Shown in pieces: positions 38,476-48,077 of a stretch of 64,000 nt of DNA (position 1 is its first letter; the number at the start of each line of letters is the position of its first letter). Position numbers and translations under genes: made by a program. The DNA is from Poronia punctata (lineage: Eukaryota > Ascomycota > Sordariomycetes > Xylariales > Xylariaceae). Where the stretch lies: positions 124,001-188,000 of the forward strand of contig MU401508.1 in NCBI GenBank assembly GCA_022579005.1, in the 5' to 3' direction. The notes below the pieces were generated by a model that had not been told where the DNA came from, did no database searches, and saw nothing but the letters and a program-made list of their open reading frames with translations.

Positions 38476-39741
38476 ATGGCTACACACCAAGAACCACAGT
38501 CCATTCCAAACCTCAGGGACAAGATACCAAAACTAGAGCCCAGGAAGAAGAGACGGACACCAGAAAATAGACTGCCGCTTCCAGATACCCCGGCCCTAGC
38601 CCCGCCCCCAGATGTTTCTACGTTATCATTCCAGGTGCCCTCGCGACGCATATTATCACCCGAGGACCATGAGCTATTCCTCTCGTCGCCATCCTACAAA
38701 CTGATAACGGCCTTCGTATTCCATCTCTCGGAAGCAGTCGTAGACACGCCCATCTCAGCCGTCAAAGACGACGACTGCAGCCCGCCCATAAAAACAATCA
38801 TCACCATCCTCGACGAAGCCGAGGCTCTAGTCCAAGCCACGCCGCCAGACGACGCGGACGGGTCCCGTTTCGGAAACAAAGTCTTCCGCACCTTCCTGGA
38901 CAAAGTCAAAGCCGCCAGTCCCACATGGCACCAGAGACTCGGCCTGCCCTCTGCCGCGGCCATCGCCGAGGTCGAGACGTATCTCAACCAATCCTTCGGT
39001 AACAGGACGCGGATAGATTACGGATCCGGCCATGAGCTCAACTTCATGATATGGCTTCTATGTCTGTACCAGCTGCGTATCATCTCGCCGTCCGATTTCA
39101 AAGCCGTGGTATTGCGCGTCTTCACGCGTTACCTTGTCCTCATGCGCGCCATCCAGTCTACGTATTACCTCGAGCCCGCGGGATCGCACGGCGTCTGGGG
39201 ATTAGACGACTACCAGTTCCTACCGTTCCTCTTCGGCGCTAGCCAACTACTCCATCACCCTTTCATCACGCCCCTCGCCATCCACCAACAGCTCACGATC
39301 GAGGAGTTCGGCCACGACTTCATGTATCTCGGCCAGGTGGACTTCGTCAACAGCACCAAGACGGTCAAGGGTCTGCGATGGCATAGTCCCATGCTCGACG
39401 ACATCTCCTCGGCTAAGAGCTGGTCAAAGATCGAGGGTGGTATGAAGCGCATGTTTACCGCCGAGGTTCTGGGCAAGTTGCCCGTCATGCAGCATTTCCT
39501 CTTCGGATCCCTCGTCCCTGCTGTCGAGGGCATGAGCACCGAGACTGGTGCCGGCGTTGCGAACGAAGAGGACGAGATCGAAGGGGGTGCTATCATGGTG
39601 GAACAGGACGGCGTGAAGCACTTGCATCAGTTGAATAGCTGGGGAGATTGCTGTGGGATTAAAGTGCCCAGTGCCATTGCGGCGGCACAGGCTGCTAAGA
39701 AGGGTAGCGGAGAGGGTCTACGACGCATACCGTTTGACTAG
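38476..39741 (+). CDS. PP2A phosphatase activator, PTPA family (Rrd-type)
   Basis: Single-exon gene for 421 residues. PTPA proteins bind the PP2A catalytic subunit with ATP, help load its active-site metals and show peptidyl-prolyl isomerase activity; they act in cytosol and nucleus. Family signatures are plain: NQSFGNRTRIDYGSGHELNF at 171-190, GSHGVWGLDDYQFLPFLFGA at 236-255, and the helical core beginning at SYKLITAFVFHLSEAV. A basic, Pro-rich N-terminus of about 60 residues (KKRR) precedes the core. Fungi carry two paralogues, Rrd1 and Rrd2; the short C-terminal tail suggests the Rrd2 type, but I would not insist. The ATG has A at -3. Confidence 0.93.
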   Translation: MATHQEPQSIPNLRDKIPKLEPRKKRRTPENRLPLPDTPALAPPPDVSTLSFQVPSRRILSPEDHELFLSSPSYKLITAFVFHLSEAVVDTPISAVKDDDCSPPIKTIITILDEAEALVQATPPDDADGSRFGNKVFRTFLDKVKAASPTWHQRLGLPSAAAIAEVETYLNQSFGNRTRIDYGSGHELNFMIWLLCLYQLRIISPSDFKAVVLRVFTRYLVLMRAIQSTYYLEPAGSHGVWGLDDYQFLPFLFGASQLLHHPFITPLAIHQQLTIEEFGHDFMYLGQVDFVNSTKTVKGLRWHSPMLDDISSAKSWSKIEGGMKRMFTAEVLGKLPVMQHFLFGSLVPAVEGMSTETGAGVANEEDEIEGGAIMVEQDGVKHLHQLNSWGDCCGIKVPSAIAAAQAAKKGSGEGLRRIPFD

Positions 39742-40322
39742 GAGGGTGAAGTTGACATTACAAATTTATTCCCCTTTTACAAGTGTGCCGATCAGGCCCT
39801 AGCTAGATGTGCATAGGGGGTAAAGAACGATAGTGGGACTCACATAGTAATGTCACTATAGATATGATCAAAATGGCAAGTTGTGCAAAGAGTTTGGACT
39901 ACACGTATATAAACATGTTACTGGCCCAGAAACATATTGGGCCTGGCTATGTACGGTCCTACGCCTGCAGAGACTCCTCCACCTAAATCCAGCTAACCTA
40001 GGATACCTACTCGTATGCGGGTAGCCCGATCAATTTGACCATTCGCGTCCAGTTCAAGTACTCTTACAAAGATGTACTGATGAACATTGTTATTCGTGGT
40101 ATTCCGTTATCCTTGGGTCTCATGAAATGCAACAGCAGTAGGGTATCAAAACAAACAGTAAGAACGCCAAATATACGCCGGCCAAACCCCACCCCCAACC
40201 TGAAAAATGCACACCACGACCCTCAGACGACAGCCTGGTTCGGGGGTCGATGCATTTCTGCCACGAAAGAAAAGTTATAGAGCTTAGACCAGCTATGCCA
40301 TCGGAATATTGTGCGGATGCGT
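39742..40322. other. Convergent spacer between PTPA and the Pro/Ser-rich gene
   Basis: Holds the two 3' untranslated regions. No other feature is seen. Confidence 0.6.
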
Positions 40323-41276
40323 TCAATCCTCCCAGATCGTTTCGAGGTCGAGGTCACCACGTCGCTCGGCTCCACAGACGCTCCACCGCTTCCGCTTATC
40401 TCTGGACCCAACGCCTAAAGTCCGACCACGGATAGGAATGTCCACGCTAGTCCGGTTTTTGCCCTCTCCTCCGTCTACCGCTTCGGCCGCGGCTTTCAAT
40501 TGGGCAATTCTCTCCGCCTCCAACGCCGCTTCCTCTGCATCTGGAGAATCCGGTATCGTCTCGAGGCTAGATATGCTTGGGCTTCTTGAACGCATTGAGC
40601 TTGGTGTCGATGGTACCGAGGATGGATAATAAGCAGAGAAACTGTACGTAGGGCCCGAACTTTCCGATCTATCCGACCTATAGTACGGAGAAGATGCTCC
40701 AGACGAGGTAGGTCCAGGGAAGGTGAAGCTTGGGGTTGGAGAAGTATGGGTATTGGATCGTAGTGGGGACGACGCCCGTTTATATGGCAAAGCGGCAGCA
40801 GGCGCGAGACTACCGCTCGGTGAAGTGCTTCGTTCCACGTGTCGTCTGTCGCTGTCTAAGACAGAAGACCGTACTGGCGATGCCGGAGGAAAAACTTCAT
40901 CGACGGGTTTTCGAGGAGTTCGCTGTCTGTTCGGAGAACTGGATGGGCTCTCACCACGTAGCTGTGGCGGGTAAAGAAGCCGACCAGCTCCGTCAACGCC
41001 TGGCATCGATCGCGTACGACTGATAGATAAAGGCGGAAGGCTGGCGGCTGACTTGGACCGCACATGCAAACCTGACAGAGGGGACGCCGTTCGTGGTTTG
41101 TATGGAAAGGATATGGAGGGAGCCAACAGTGGCGAGCTCGGCGACGGTGGCTCTGTAGACCGACGAATAGTGGGTGGTTTTCGGGCACTGTCCATATCGC
41201 CTGAACCGATGCGTACGCTTGGGAGAGGGAATGGGCGGAACTCTTCCATTCTCTCTGTCTCCGGGACAGGCTCCAT
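40323..41276 (-). CDS. Pro/Ser/Arg-rich protein of unknown function
   Basis: A 317-residue frame, if started at the first ATG (41276), whose N-terminus reads MEPVPETERMEEFRPFPLPS. It is rich in Ser, Pro and Arg, with many SP/TP dipeptides and RS pairs, and looks mostly disordered. Islands that look constrained are FRPFPLPSVRIGSGD at the N-terminus, an acidic helix EEAALEAERIAQLKAAAEA near residue 260, and an ending RDKRKRWSVCGAERRGDLDLETIWED. The C-terminal motif and SP sites suggest a phosphorylated adaptor or regulator, but no function can be claimed. The frame stays open upstream to a TTG at 41363, so a 5' exon or a longer N-terminus is possible. Confidence 0.7.
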   Translation of the reverse strand: MEPVPETERMEEFRPFPLPSVRIGSGDMDSARKPPTIRRSTEPPSPSSPLLAPSISFPYKPRTASPLSGLHVRSKSAASLPPLSISRTRSMPGVDGAGRLLYPPQLRGESPSSSPNRQRTPRKPVDEVFPPASPVRSSVLDSDRRHVERSTSPSGSLAPAAALPYKRASSPLRSNTHTSPTPSFTFPGPTSSGASSPYYRSDRSESSGPTYSFSAYYPSSVPSTPSSMRSRSPSISSLETIPDSPDAEEAALEAERIAQLKAAAEAVDGGEGKNRTSVDIPIRGRTLGVGSRDKRKRWSVCGAERRGDLDLETIWED

Positions 41277-44206
41277 CTTGACTCGTTCTGACGGCTTCAA
41301 ATGAGGTTGTTGTTGGCGTCGTCGAGTGCTGTACGATTGTAAAATAGGACGCAAATGCCGCAAAATGCGAGCTAAACAATATCAACGTGGTAAAAGGTTG
41401 GCCGATGTTGTCGCCAAGGGCTTGTTGGAATGAAGTTTCAGGTGATAGAGGCTAAGCCCCAATCAAAAGGGCCAGCGGCACAGTGAGAGTGAGCCTCAGC
41501 TTCGGACCATTAAAGGGACCTAGGCAGCGGTGAAAGACACTTTGCTTCGAGCCAGACGTAGGGTCATACGCATAGGTCGCACGCACATGTAAGGGCGTGC
41601 AAGCGCAGGGTCCTAACCTAGCCCGAGAAGATGGAAGATGTAGCGGTCTGGACGATGACAATGTACGTAATTGACGGAAAGGGCGTTATTGGGCACGGAT
41701 GGCGTTCTCGGCCGGTAGCCTTCCGGTTGACGCTATAAACGTCTAATTCGTGATCTTAGTGCTTATGCTTAAGTCGTGTGGATTCCGTATTGACGAGAGC
41801 ATAAAAAGAAGCGCAACATCAAGACGCGCATAGAAAAGAACGAAGTCGGCCAATGGTTGTTACCTTTTTATTCACACCATAATTTGGGGTCGTGTGTAAC
41901 GAGAGATCGGCCTCGAGAATGGTCTACAGAGTTGCCGTATAAAAACAGTCAACAATAGTACGTAAAGTGAGAACAAGGTAAGCTCAATAGATAGGAATAA
42001 GGTGAACAAATGGGAGTGATGCTTGAATCCTGGCCAGAAACTGACTATTGAGCCGGCAAGACAAGCTTTCGGTTCAAAAGTTTAGGTGGGTTAGGTGCAG
42101 TCGGTAAATCGAGGTCCGGCATCGATCTTTAAAAGACTTGACTTGCGCATTGTCTGCTTTCTGTCGTACGAGTTGCCATCCACAGGGATCCAAAAGAGGG
42201 TCGAGGAGGGGGTTAGTGGATGCCAAGGGACGCGCCAGTGGCTAGAGTGGATTCAAGGGATTCGTGGGGCAGCAAAGCGGCAGCCTCTAGGGGACTGATT
42301 CTAGCGACTTTGAAAGATCGATCCACTTGCATTTGGCGCGCCCTTGTGGGACTGTGACCAGAAAGAGTCGGTTGACGGGCTACGGCTCCTTTCTAATTGG
42401 TCATCCACCTTGGGGCTCTGGATTGTTTACCCGGTAAGGTACGATTAACATGTATGAACTTCCAAAAGCATCTTTCTACACTGCGTTTAATATATATGCG
42501 GTACACCTAGCAATCCTCATACACTCAAATTCCTGGTTCACATGTCTAGTCTAGTCGAGGTGGCGTCTGCGTCGGTGTAGTTTTATAAGAAACAAGGTAC
42601 CTACTCTGGACAGGTCTGCCCAGATTTGACCTTTTGACATATGAAAATGCACCTGTCACGCCTGTCACACGGGCCTGGCTAAATAGCGACTAACTTTAGT
42701 TGGTAAGTACCTCTGTACTGTAAGCACTTCGCGATTATTACTCGTAGAAACCTCCAACTGCAACGGCAGGTAGCATCTTACAAGTAGATTCGATCTTGAG
42801 GGTTTGATGGCCTTGGAGACACAAATAGGTGTTATGCATACAGATTCACACATACTGCCAACCTAGATATGTTCCTCCCTACCGCCACTAGTAGAGGACA
42901 CTCGGAGAGATTACCTTTGCCACTGACGCGGCAAACCCGATTGGATAAGTACGAGTAGGTATCACATGTACAAAAGGAGAAGCATGTGTGTTGTGTACCT
43001 ATCTGCTTTTTCAACACCCCCTACATTATAGAAGAAGATTCCAAGTCTTCATCACATAACAAGAGAAATGAGTATCGATAACCATCATAAGTAATAGAAG
43101 ACTGAGGGTTTATATGCTATGGATGCAATGGGATACCCACCTGCATACTCCAGGTTTTGTTAGTCGAGTCAGGTGAGACAAATGTGGACAAACCTGAATG
43201 CTGGGGGCCTATTCTATCCTTATACAGGCAGAGGGTGATAATTACCTGTTCCCGGCCTGTTACCTTCTATCTACTTAGATATATAGTCCGGCACTTTACT
43301 CGTATGTTCGTTGTTCAAGATCCCCACTTAGGACTGTTTCATGTTCAGTTTTTGGAGTATTTGTAGACCGACAGTACAGCCAGATGGGCAAACCACCTGG
43401 CAAGCCTGTCCTCGTCCCTTGGCAAGGCTCTCCATCTGCTTACCTAAATACTCATGTCACGAACATGCTGATAATGTGCGGCAATATACGTGCCTCAGTA
43501 TGTTCTTGGAGCCTTTAGCAAGGAAGGTTTTCATGTACTTCAAACAATATGATATAAATATAAAATGAAGTTTTCAAAAGATCGCCTTGAATCTCAGGTG
43601 AAAAGAGTCCCGTTAACAGTTTTTTTACATTCCTGTTAGGGGAGCATAGGCAGGCACGGCAGGCATGATGCGGTAACTATTGGCTACCTTAGGTACTTAA
43701 TGTATCGTAATTGAAGTGGTCTGTGCCGCTCCACTAAAAACTTGAAGAGCAAACCTGTAACTCGGTAGTTTGGAGGGACCCATCACCTATCGTTACCCAT
43801 GTAGGTACCTTTTTGAGCTTATCTGGCCAAGTTCCCGGTGTGGGAAGATGGAACCTCAAGGTCGTGACTTATTAACTATTATTAGGAGACGGAATAACCA
43901 TTACACTTTCTGCCATTGACAGCGTTCACGATTCCCCTGCCGCTTAGTCGTGCCCTGTCAACCTTTGGCAATCCCTTGTCAAATCGTTATACGCTCCTTT
44001 TGCTTCCGCAACGCCAAGCATTTGTTTCTTCAGCCATCCACCCATCGTCCGTGTGTGTGTGCTGCGACCTCCTGCGACGTGTGCATGCTAGCGCGGACGA
44101 GGACGACTCCTATGCATAGGTAGCAAGCAGTATTATATATCTCCACCATTTCTCATGACGAGGCCGGAACCATCGACTCGATAGCAACAATACCTTCAAC
44201 CGCCAA
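41277..44206. other. 2.9-kb spacer upstream of the Mnn9-like gene
   Basis: Contains the promoter of the Pro/Ser-rich gene at its left end and of the Mnn9-like gene at its right end. A 70-codon minus-strand open frame at 41452-41661 has no recognisable content. No RNA gene or transposon is seen. Confidence 0.5.
44134..44140 (+). promoter_or_regulatory. Possible TATA box of the Mnn9-like gene
   Basis: TATATAT about 67 nt before the ATG, which would give a short leader. A 9-codon upstream ORF at 44155-44184 lies between the two. Confidence 0.35.
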
Positions 44207-45370
44207 ATGGCGCGCCCCATGGGGCCCGTCCGTCTGCGGAAGACGAACTATGTGACCTTGGCTATTGGGGCGTTTCTTGTCCTCTTCATCATGTATTTCC
44301 TAGTTGCGGACGGAACGGACCCGACAACGACTTCGAATTCAGCCAATGCGCCCTCGATCCGCAAGCCCACCACTTCCAAAGCGAAGCTCATCGGCGACCG
44401 ACCGCCGGTTCGCCGCTTCAACCTCAACAATGTTACGATCACTCCGAATCCCATTGAAAACCGAGAGGCCGTTCTGATTTTGACACCGATGGCTCGGTTC
44501 TACCAAGAGTACTGGGACAATCTTGTCAAGCTCGATTATCCACACGACCTCATCACGCTTGGCTTCATCCTGCCAAAGAACAAAGAGGGCAATGCGGCTA
44601 CGGCTGCGTTGCAGGCGCAAGTGACCAAGACACAAACCGGGCCGCTGAAGAATCGCTTTAGAAGTGTAATTATTGAGCGACAGGACTTTGACCCTCCCAT
44701 CGTATCACAGGATGAGGGAGAGCGCCACAAGATGGAGAACCAGAAGGCGAGACGCGCGTCAATGTCGAGGGCGCGCAACTCCCTACTTTTTACGACATTG
44801 GGTGTCGATACGTCTTGGGTGTTATGGCTGGATGCCGACATCATCGAAACGCCTCCCACATTGATACAGGATCTTGCCTCCCACGACAAACCCCTGATAG
44901 TTCCCAACTGCTACCAGCGATACACCGACCCCGAGACCGGGAAACCGGCAGAGCGGCCCTACGACTTTAATAGCTGGCAGGATAGCCCTACTGCCCAAGA
45001 CATCGCTTCCAAGATGGACCCGGATGATATCATCTTGGAGGGATACCGTGAAATGGCAACATATAGGTCACTCATGGCATACATGGCTGTTCCTGAAGAT
45101 GAACAGCACGTGGAGATACCGCTCGACGGCGTGGGCGGGACATCTTTGTTGGTCAAGGCTGATGTTCACCGAGATGGCGCCATGTTCCCGCCTTTCCCCT
45201 TCTACCACCTAATTGAGACCGAAGGGTTCGCCAAAATGGCTAGACGGTTAGGCTGGGCCGCAACTGGATTGCCAAATTACAAGGTAAGCACTTTTCATGT
45301 GATGCAGTACTCTTTCTCTCTCATTTCATTTACTTACTCGATTATTTAGGTCTACCATTATAATGAATAA
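44207..45370 (+). CDS. MNN9: Anp1-family Golgi alpha-mannosyltransferase, Mnn9-like
   Basis: Type II membrane glycosyltransferase (GT62) of the Golgi mannan polymerase complexes that elongate N-glycan outer chains. Exons 44207-45283 and 45350-45370 join in phase 0 across a 66-nt intron; the last exon encodes only VYHYNE and the stop, completing the usual end of Mnn9 proteins. The product has 365 residues. Seen: a short basic N-tail, one membrane anchor at about 16-34, a stem, and the DxD metal site LWLDADIIE (Asp209 and Asp211). Motifs ILTPMARF, SRARNSLL and LDGVGGTSLLVKADVHRDGA are shared across the Anp1/Van1/Mnn9 family. The short length favours Mnn9 over the longer Van1 and Anp1. Without splicing the frame would run on into 22 foreign residues. 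Confidence 0.92.
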
Positions 45371-46099
45371 ACTCTTCCAGATATGGATCTTTCCACGTTG
45401 CCTCGAACTTTTGGCAGGTTCTGTATTTTAGAGCACTGGGTGTACATGCCGCGAAAATTAGCAGTCCAAAACCGCATAGCCGCTTATCCCAACCCTGGCG
45501 AGCTATGTCAATGAGAGGGGTTCTTGTAACATTTGTAGCATCAGAGGCGGACCTCTTTTCGGGTGACACAGCCTCGTTGACAGCGCCTTGGGTTCCCAAT
45601 ATCATGGTTTAAGGGGAGGAAGAAAAAAAGGGGCGAAATTTAAAAACATGGCGCATATTGGAAAGGACAGTAGAGTGATGCCCGCATACTGCATACATAT
45701 GTAGAGCATCACCTCCTTGCATCAATAAAAACTGCATTCGAAATTTACACTATTCAATGTATTGCCAAACATATTCTGGCTGCCATATACAAGAGAAAGG
45801 TAGGTCCAAGGCGAGGTTATATCTCCTGTGGTACCGATGATAAAATCCCAAGCTGTTATTACAATCTTGTAGTATCCCAACTAATCGGGTTCATCTTGTT
45901 GAACCGATATCCAACCCATGATAAGGCGTGGCGTGATAACTGTCGTGTTCCAGAGTAACAACATTTCCTTTCCCCTTTCCACCTAACGCCACCCAACCCT
46001 TCAACCTAGCCAGACCTGACACATCATCACAAAACACGCAGTATCTCCCCCTCTCTCTCCCCCCCTCTCCTCCACACCAAAAAACTTTACACACGCAAC
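45371..46099. other. Convergent spacer between Mnn9-like and PEX4
   Basis: Should hold both 3' untranslated regions. An 87-codon ATG-initiated minus-strand frame (45342-45605) with one hydrophobic stretch overlaps the last Mnn9 exon. It has no known relative that I recognise and is not counted as a gene. Confidence 0.55.
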
Positions 46100-46685
46100 C
46101 TAAGACCCCTCATACCGTCCCCTCTCATCACTACACCAATACTCGACCAACCTCCTCGCAGCAACCGTGTCCCCCGCGCGCACAAGAGCCGCCACATCGA
46201 CATTCAGCGGCGAATCCGTCTCGGGACAAGAAAGCAACATGCGCACAGCGCGCACGCACTCGAGGACACTATACGCGGGCGTCCAAGCATCCTTTAATAA
46301 ATCGAGACATATCTCGCCCGTTTTGAGATTTACGTTTGCGTGTACGATTTCGGTCCGGAACGTCATCTTTGGTGGCGCGAGTGGGTATGTGGGCGGGATG
46401 TCTATTGATAGGAGCCAGCGACCTTCTGTTTTTTTTTTTTTCTCTCTCGTCAGTAAGGAGGAGGGGGGGGGGGGGGGAGGGAAAAATGGGAGGGGGGGGG
46501 AAGAAAAAGTTCAAGTTACCGTCATAACCTAATCCTACTCCCCGTCCGTTTATCACCGCCTCCCATCGTAATAGCTCTTCTTCGTTTATCGGGCCTAGAC
46601 GCTCGATGCCGGTTTCTGTCTCGCGCTCCTTTTCCCATACGTGTAACTCGCGGAGGAGACGTTTCGTTGCGCTTCGGGAAGACAT
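46100..46685 (-). CDS. PEX4: Peroxisomal ubiquitin-conjugating enzyme Pex4
   Basis: E2 enzyme that mono-ubiquitinates the import receptor Pex5 so that it can be extracted from the peroxisome membrane; it is normally held there by Pex22. Exons, in gene order, are 46685-46520 and 46425-46100, joined in phase 1 across a 94-nt intron. The junction gives GLGYDEGRWLLSIDIPPTYP, a normal E2 core, and 163 residues. Active-site Cys95 lies in KTGEICLDLLKDAWTPAYS. The DSPLNVDVA segment is typical of fungal Pex4. The E2 motif HPN is HAN here (84-86), keeping the key Asn86. The intron is almost pure pyrimidine on the coding strand (C runs of 9 and 15) with a CTGAC branch point. No Pex22 or other peroxin gene is nearby. 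Confidence 0.93.
46463..46500. repeat. G-run pair inside the PEX4 intron
   Basis: Plus-strand runs of 15 G (46463-46477) and 9 G (46492-46500) separated by a purine spacer; the transcript has C runs. They can form G-quadruplex or triplex DNA on the template strand. Confidence 0.85.
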
Positions 46686-46689
46686 TGTA

Positions 46690-46726
46690 TTTCTTTCTTT
46701 CTTTCTTTCTTTCCTTCTTTCTTTAT
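46690..46726. repeat. TTTC microsatellite in the PEX4 leader
   Basis: About nine TTTC units with small interruptions end 5 nt from the PEX4 start codon. On the transcript they form a GAAA-rich leader. Confidence 0.85.
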
Positions 46727-46810
46727 TTCCTTTTCGCTTCTTTTGGGGGTTTTTGGTATGTGTGGTGTTTCGCTCGCTTGTTGTCGAAGAAACCTAACTT
46801 GGTAGATGGG

Positions 46811-46834
46811 AAATGAAATGAAATGAAATGAAAT
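46811..46834. repeat. AAATG pentanucleotide repeat
   Basis: Five AAATG units in tandem, about 130 nt upstream of the PEX4 start codon. Confidence 0.9.
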
Positions 46835-46878
46835 GGGGTAGATAGAGGGATCGCGCCGCTCGTTTGTTCGTTTGTTCT

Positions 46879-46963
46879 GGGGGGGGGGGGGGGGGGGTTT
46901 TTGTTGTTTTTTTTTTATGTTTTTATTTCTGGGGCGCGCGCGCCCGCCGGGANNNNNNNNNNG

Positions 46964-47023
<60 letters not shown>
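46879..47023. other. Assembly gap flanked by homopolymers
   Basis: A 19-nt G run (46879-46897), T- and GC-rich sequence, ten Ns (46953-46962) and a 60-nt pure C run (46964-47023). Ten Ns is a conventional placeholder, so the true gap size is unknown. The G and C runs can pair with each other and could have stopped sequencing or produced an artefact. Length and order here should not be trusted. Confidence 0.9.
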
Positions 47024-47024
<1 letters not shown>

Positions 47025-48077
47025 CCGCGGCCCGCCTATATATGCGATTATTTTATTCGCTTTTACTTGCTCGCTCGCTCGCTCGCCCGTTTTATCGCTA
47101 TTATGTATCGCAACTGGCTGGAAGATGAGGAATGACGTGTTATTTGTTTGTTTGGTATGTATGTATGAAGTTCGGCTTAAAATGGTAGGCAGGTTAGATT
47201 TACCTAGGTTAGGTCCCTACGTTGAGTTGAGGATTGGAGCAAGGGTCCAGTCCAGAGTCTCCCCCGAACGCGTCTAGTGCAACCCGCCGAAGCTCGGCTC
47301 ATATGTACGTGACGTATCCACTTGTGATGGGGAAGGTTATAGAGGTACCTAGTCGTCACTTGTCATGGTACCCCAATTTACAACCATACTCGATCAAAAC
47401 AAGAATCAATAAAATACTATGTAGTTCAGTATTAACTTTTTCTTATGCCTTTGTTGCAAAAAATTATCAACATAAGTATGAATCAATAAAAAATTATAGG
47501 TAATAGCTCTAGTATATTACAAAAAGGGAGGAGAGGTTACACTTACGAGTGCCTGCCTGTATATCAGGACCTGGTAGATATTCTCAGGCGTTTTGCAGCC
47601 GCGCTGTAGACTAGGGTACTAGGTTGTACGAGACAAGCCAAAGGAAAAGAAAAACATATCGTACGTGTACTACGTGTGTATAGCAGGGGTTAGAAACTTC
47701 AATACAACAAAGCGGACCGGAGAATAGACGACTAGAAAAGCAGATAGGGCACCTAATATTCGAGTAGCTGTGCTGTTTGCCAAAATAGTTTTCTTTTTTC
47801 CTTTTTCTTTTCTCTTTTTGCCTAATGATAAGTATGTAAAGCATGTCCCTATGTCAGAGCGCTACCAAACTACATATGCTATGTTATATACTCAGCAAAG
47901 GATTAATAAGCAGATTTCCTGCCCTGTCCCTTTTCTTCCTTCATCGAGGTTCGTTAACATATCCCCGGACCCATACGCCGATGCATTCATTACGTGACTC
48001 CAGTTGACTTATACACGTGAGAAAAAACAAGGGAGATTTTCGACCTCGGTAATGTTTTGTTGAGGAAGCAAAGTCTC

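Larger units (their letters stand above)
46686..48077. other. Spacer with PEX4 promoter and assembly gap
   Basis: Left part is the PEX4 leader and promoter, built of simple repeats. The middle is the gap listed separately. The right part has no supported gene and holds one ACCTAGGT (47202). It lies beyond the 3' end of the FMP42-like gene. Confidence 0.6.

Noticed and set aside
41277..41363. 29-residue N-terminal extension of the Pro/Ser-rich protein
   Set aside because: It starts at TTG with no ATG; kept only as a possible sign of a missing 5' exon.
46864..47277. Polyproline protein across the N gap
   Set aside because: Translation of the C60 tract and Ns in three frames; an artefact of low complexity.
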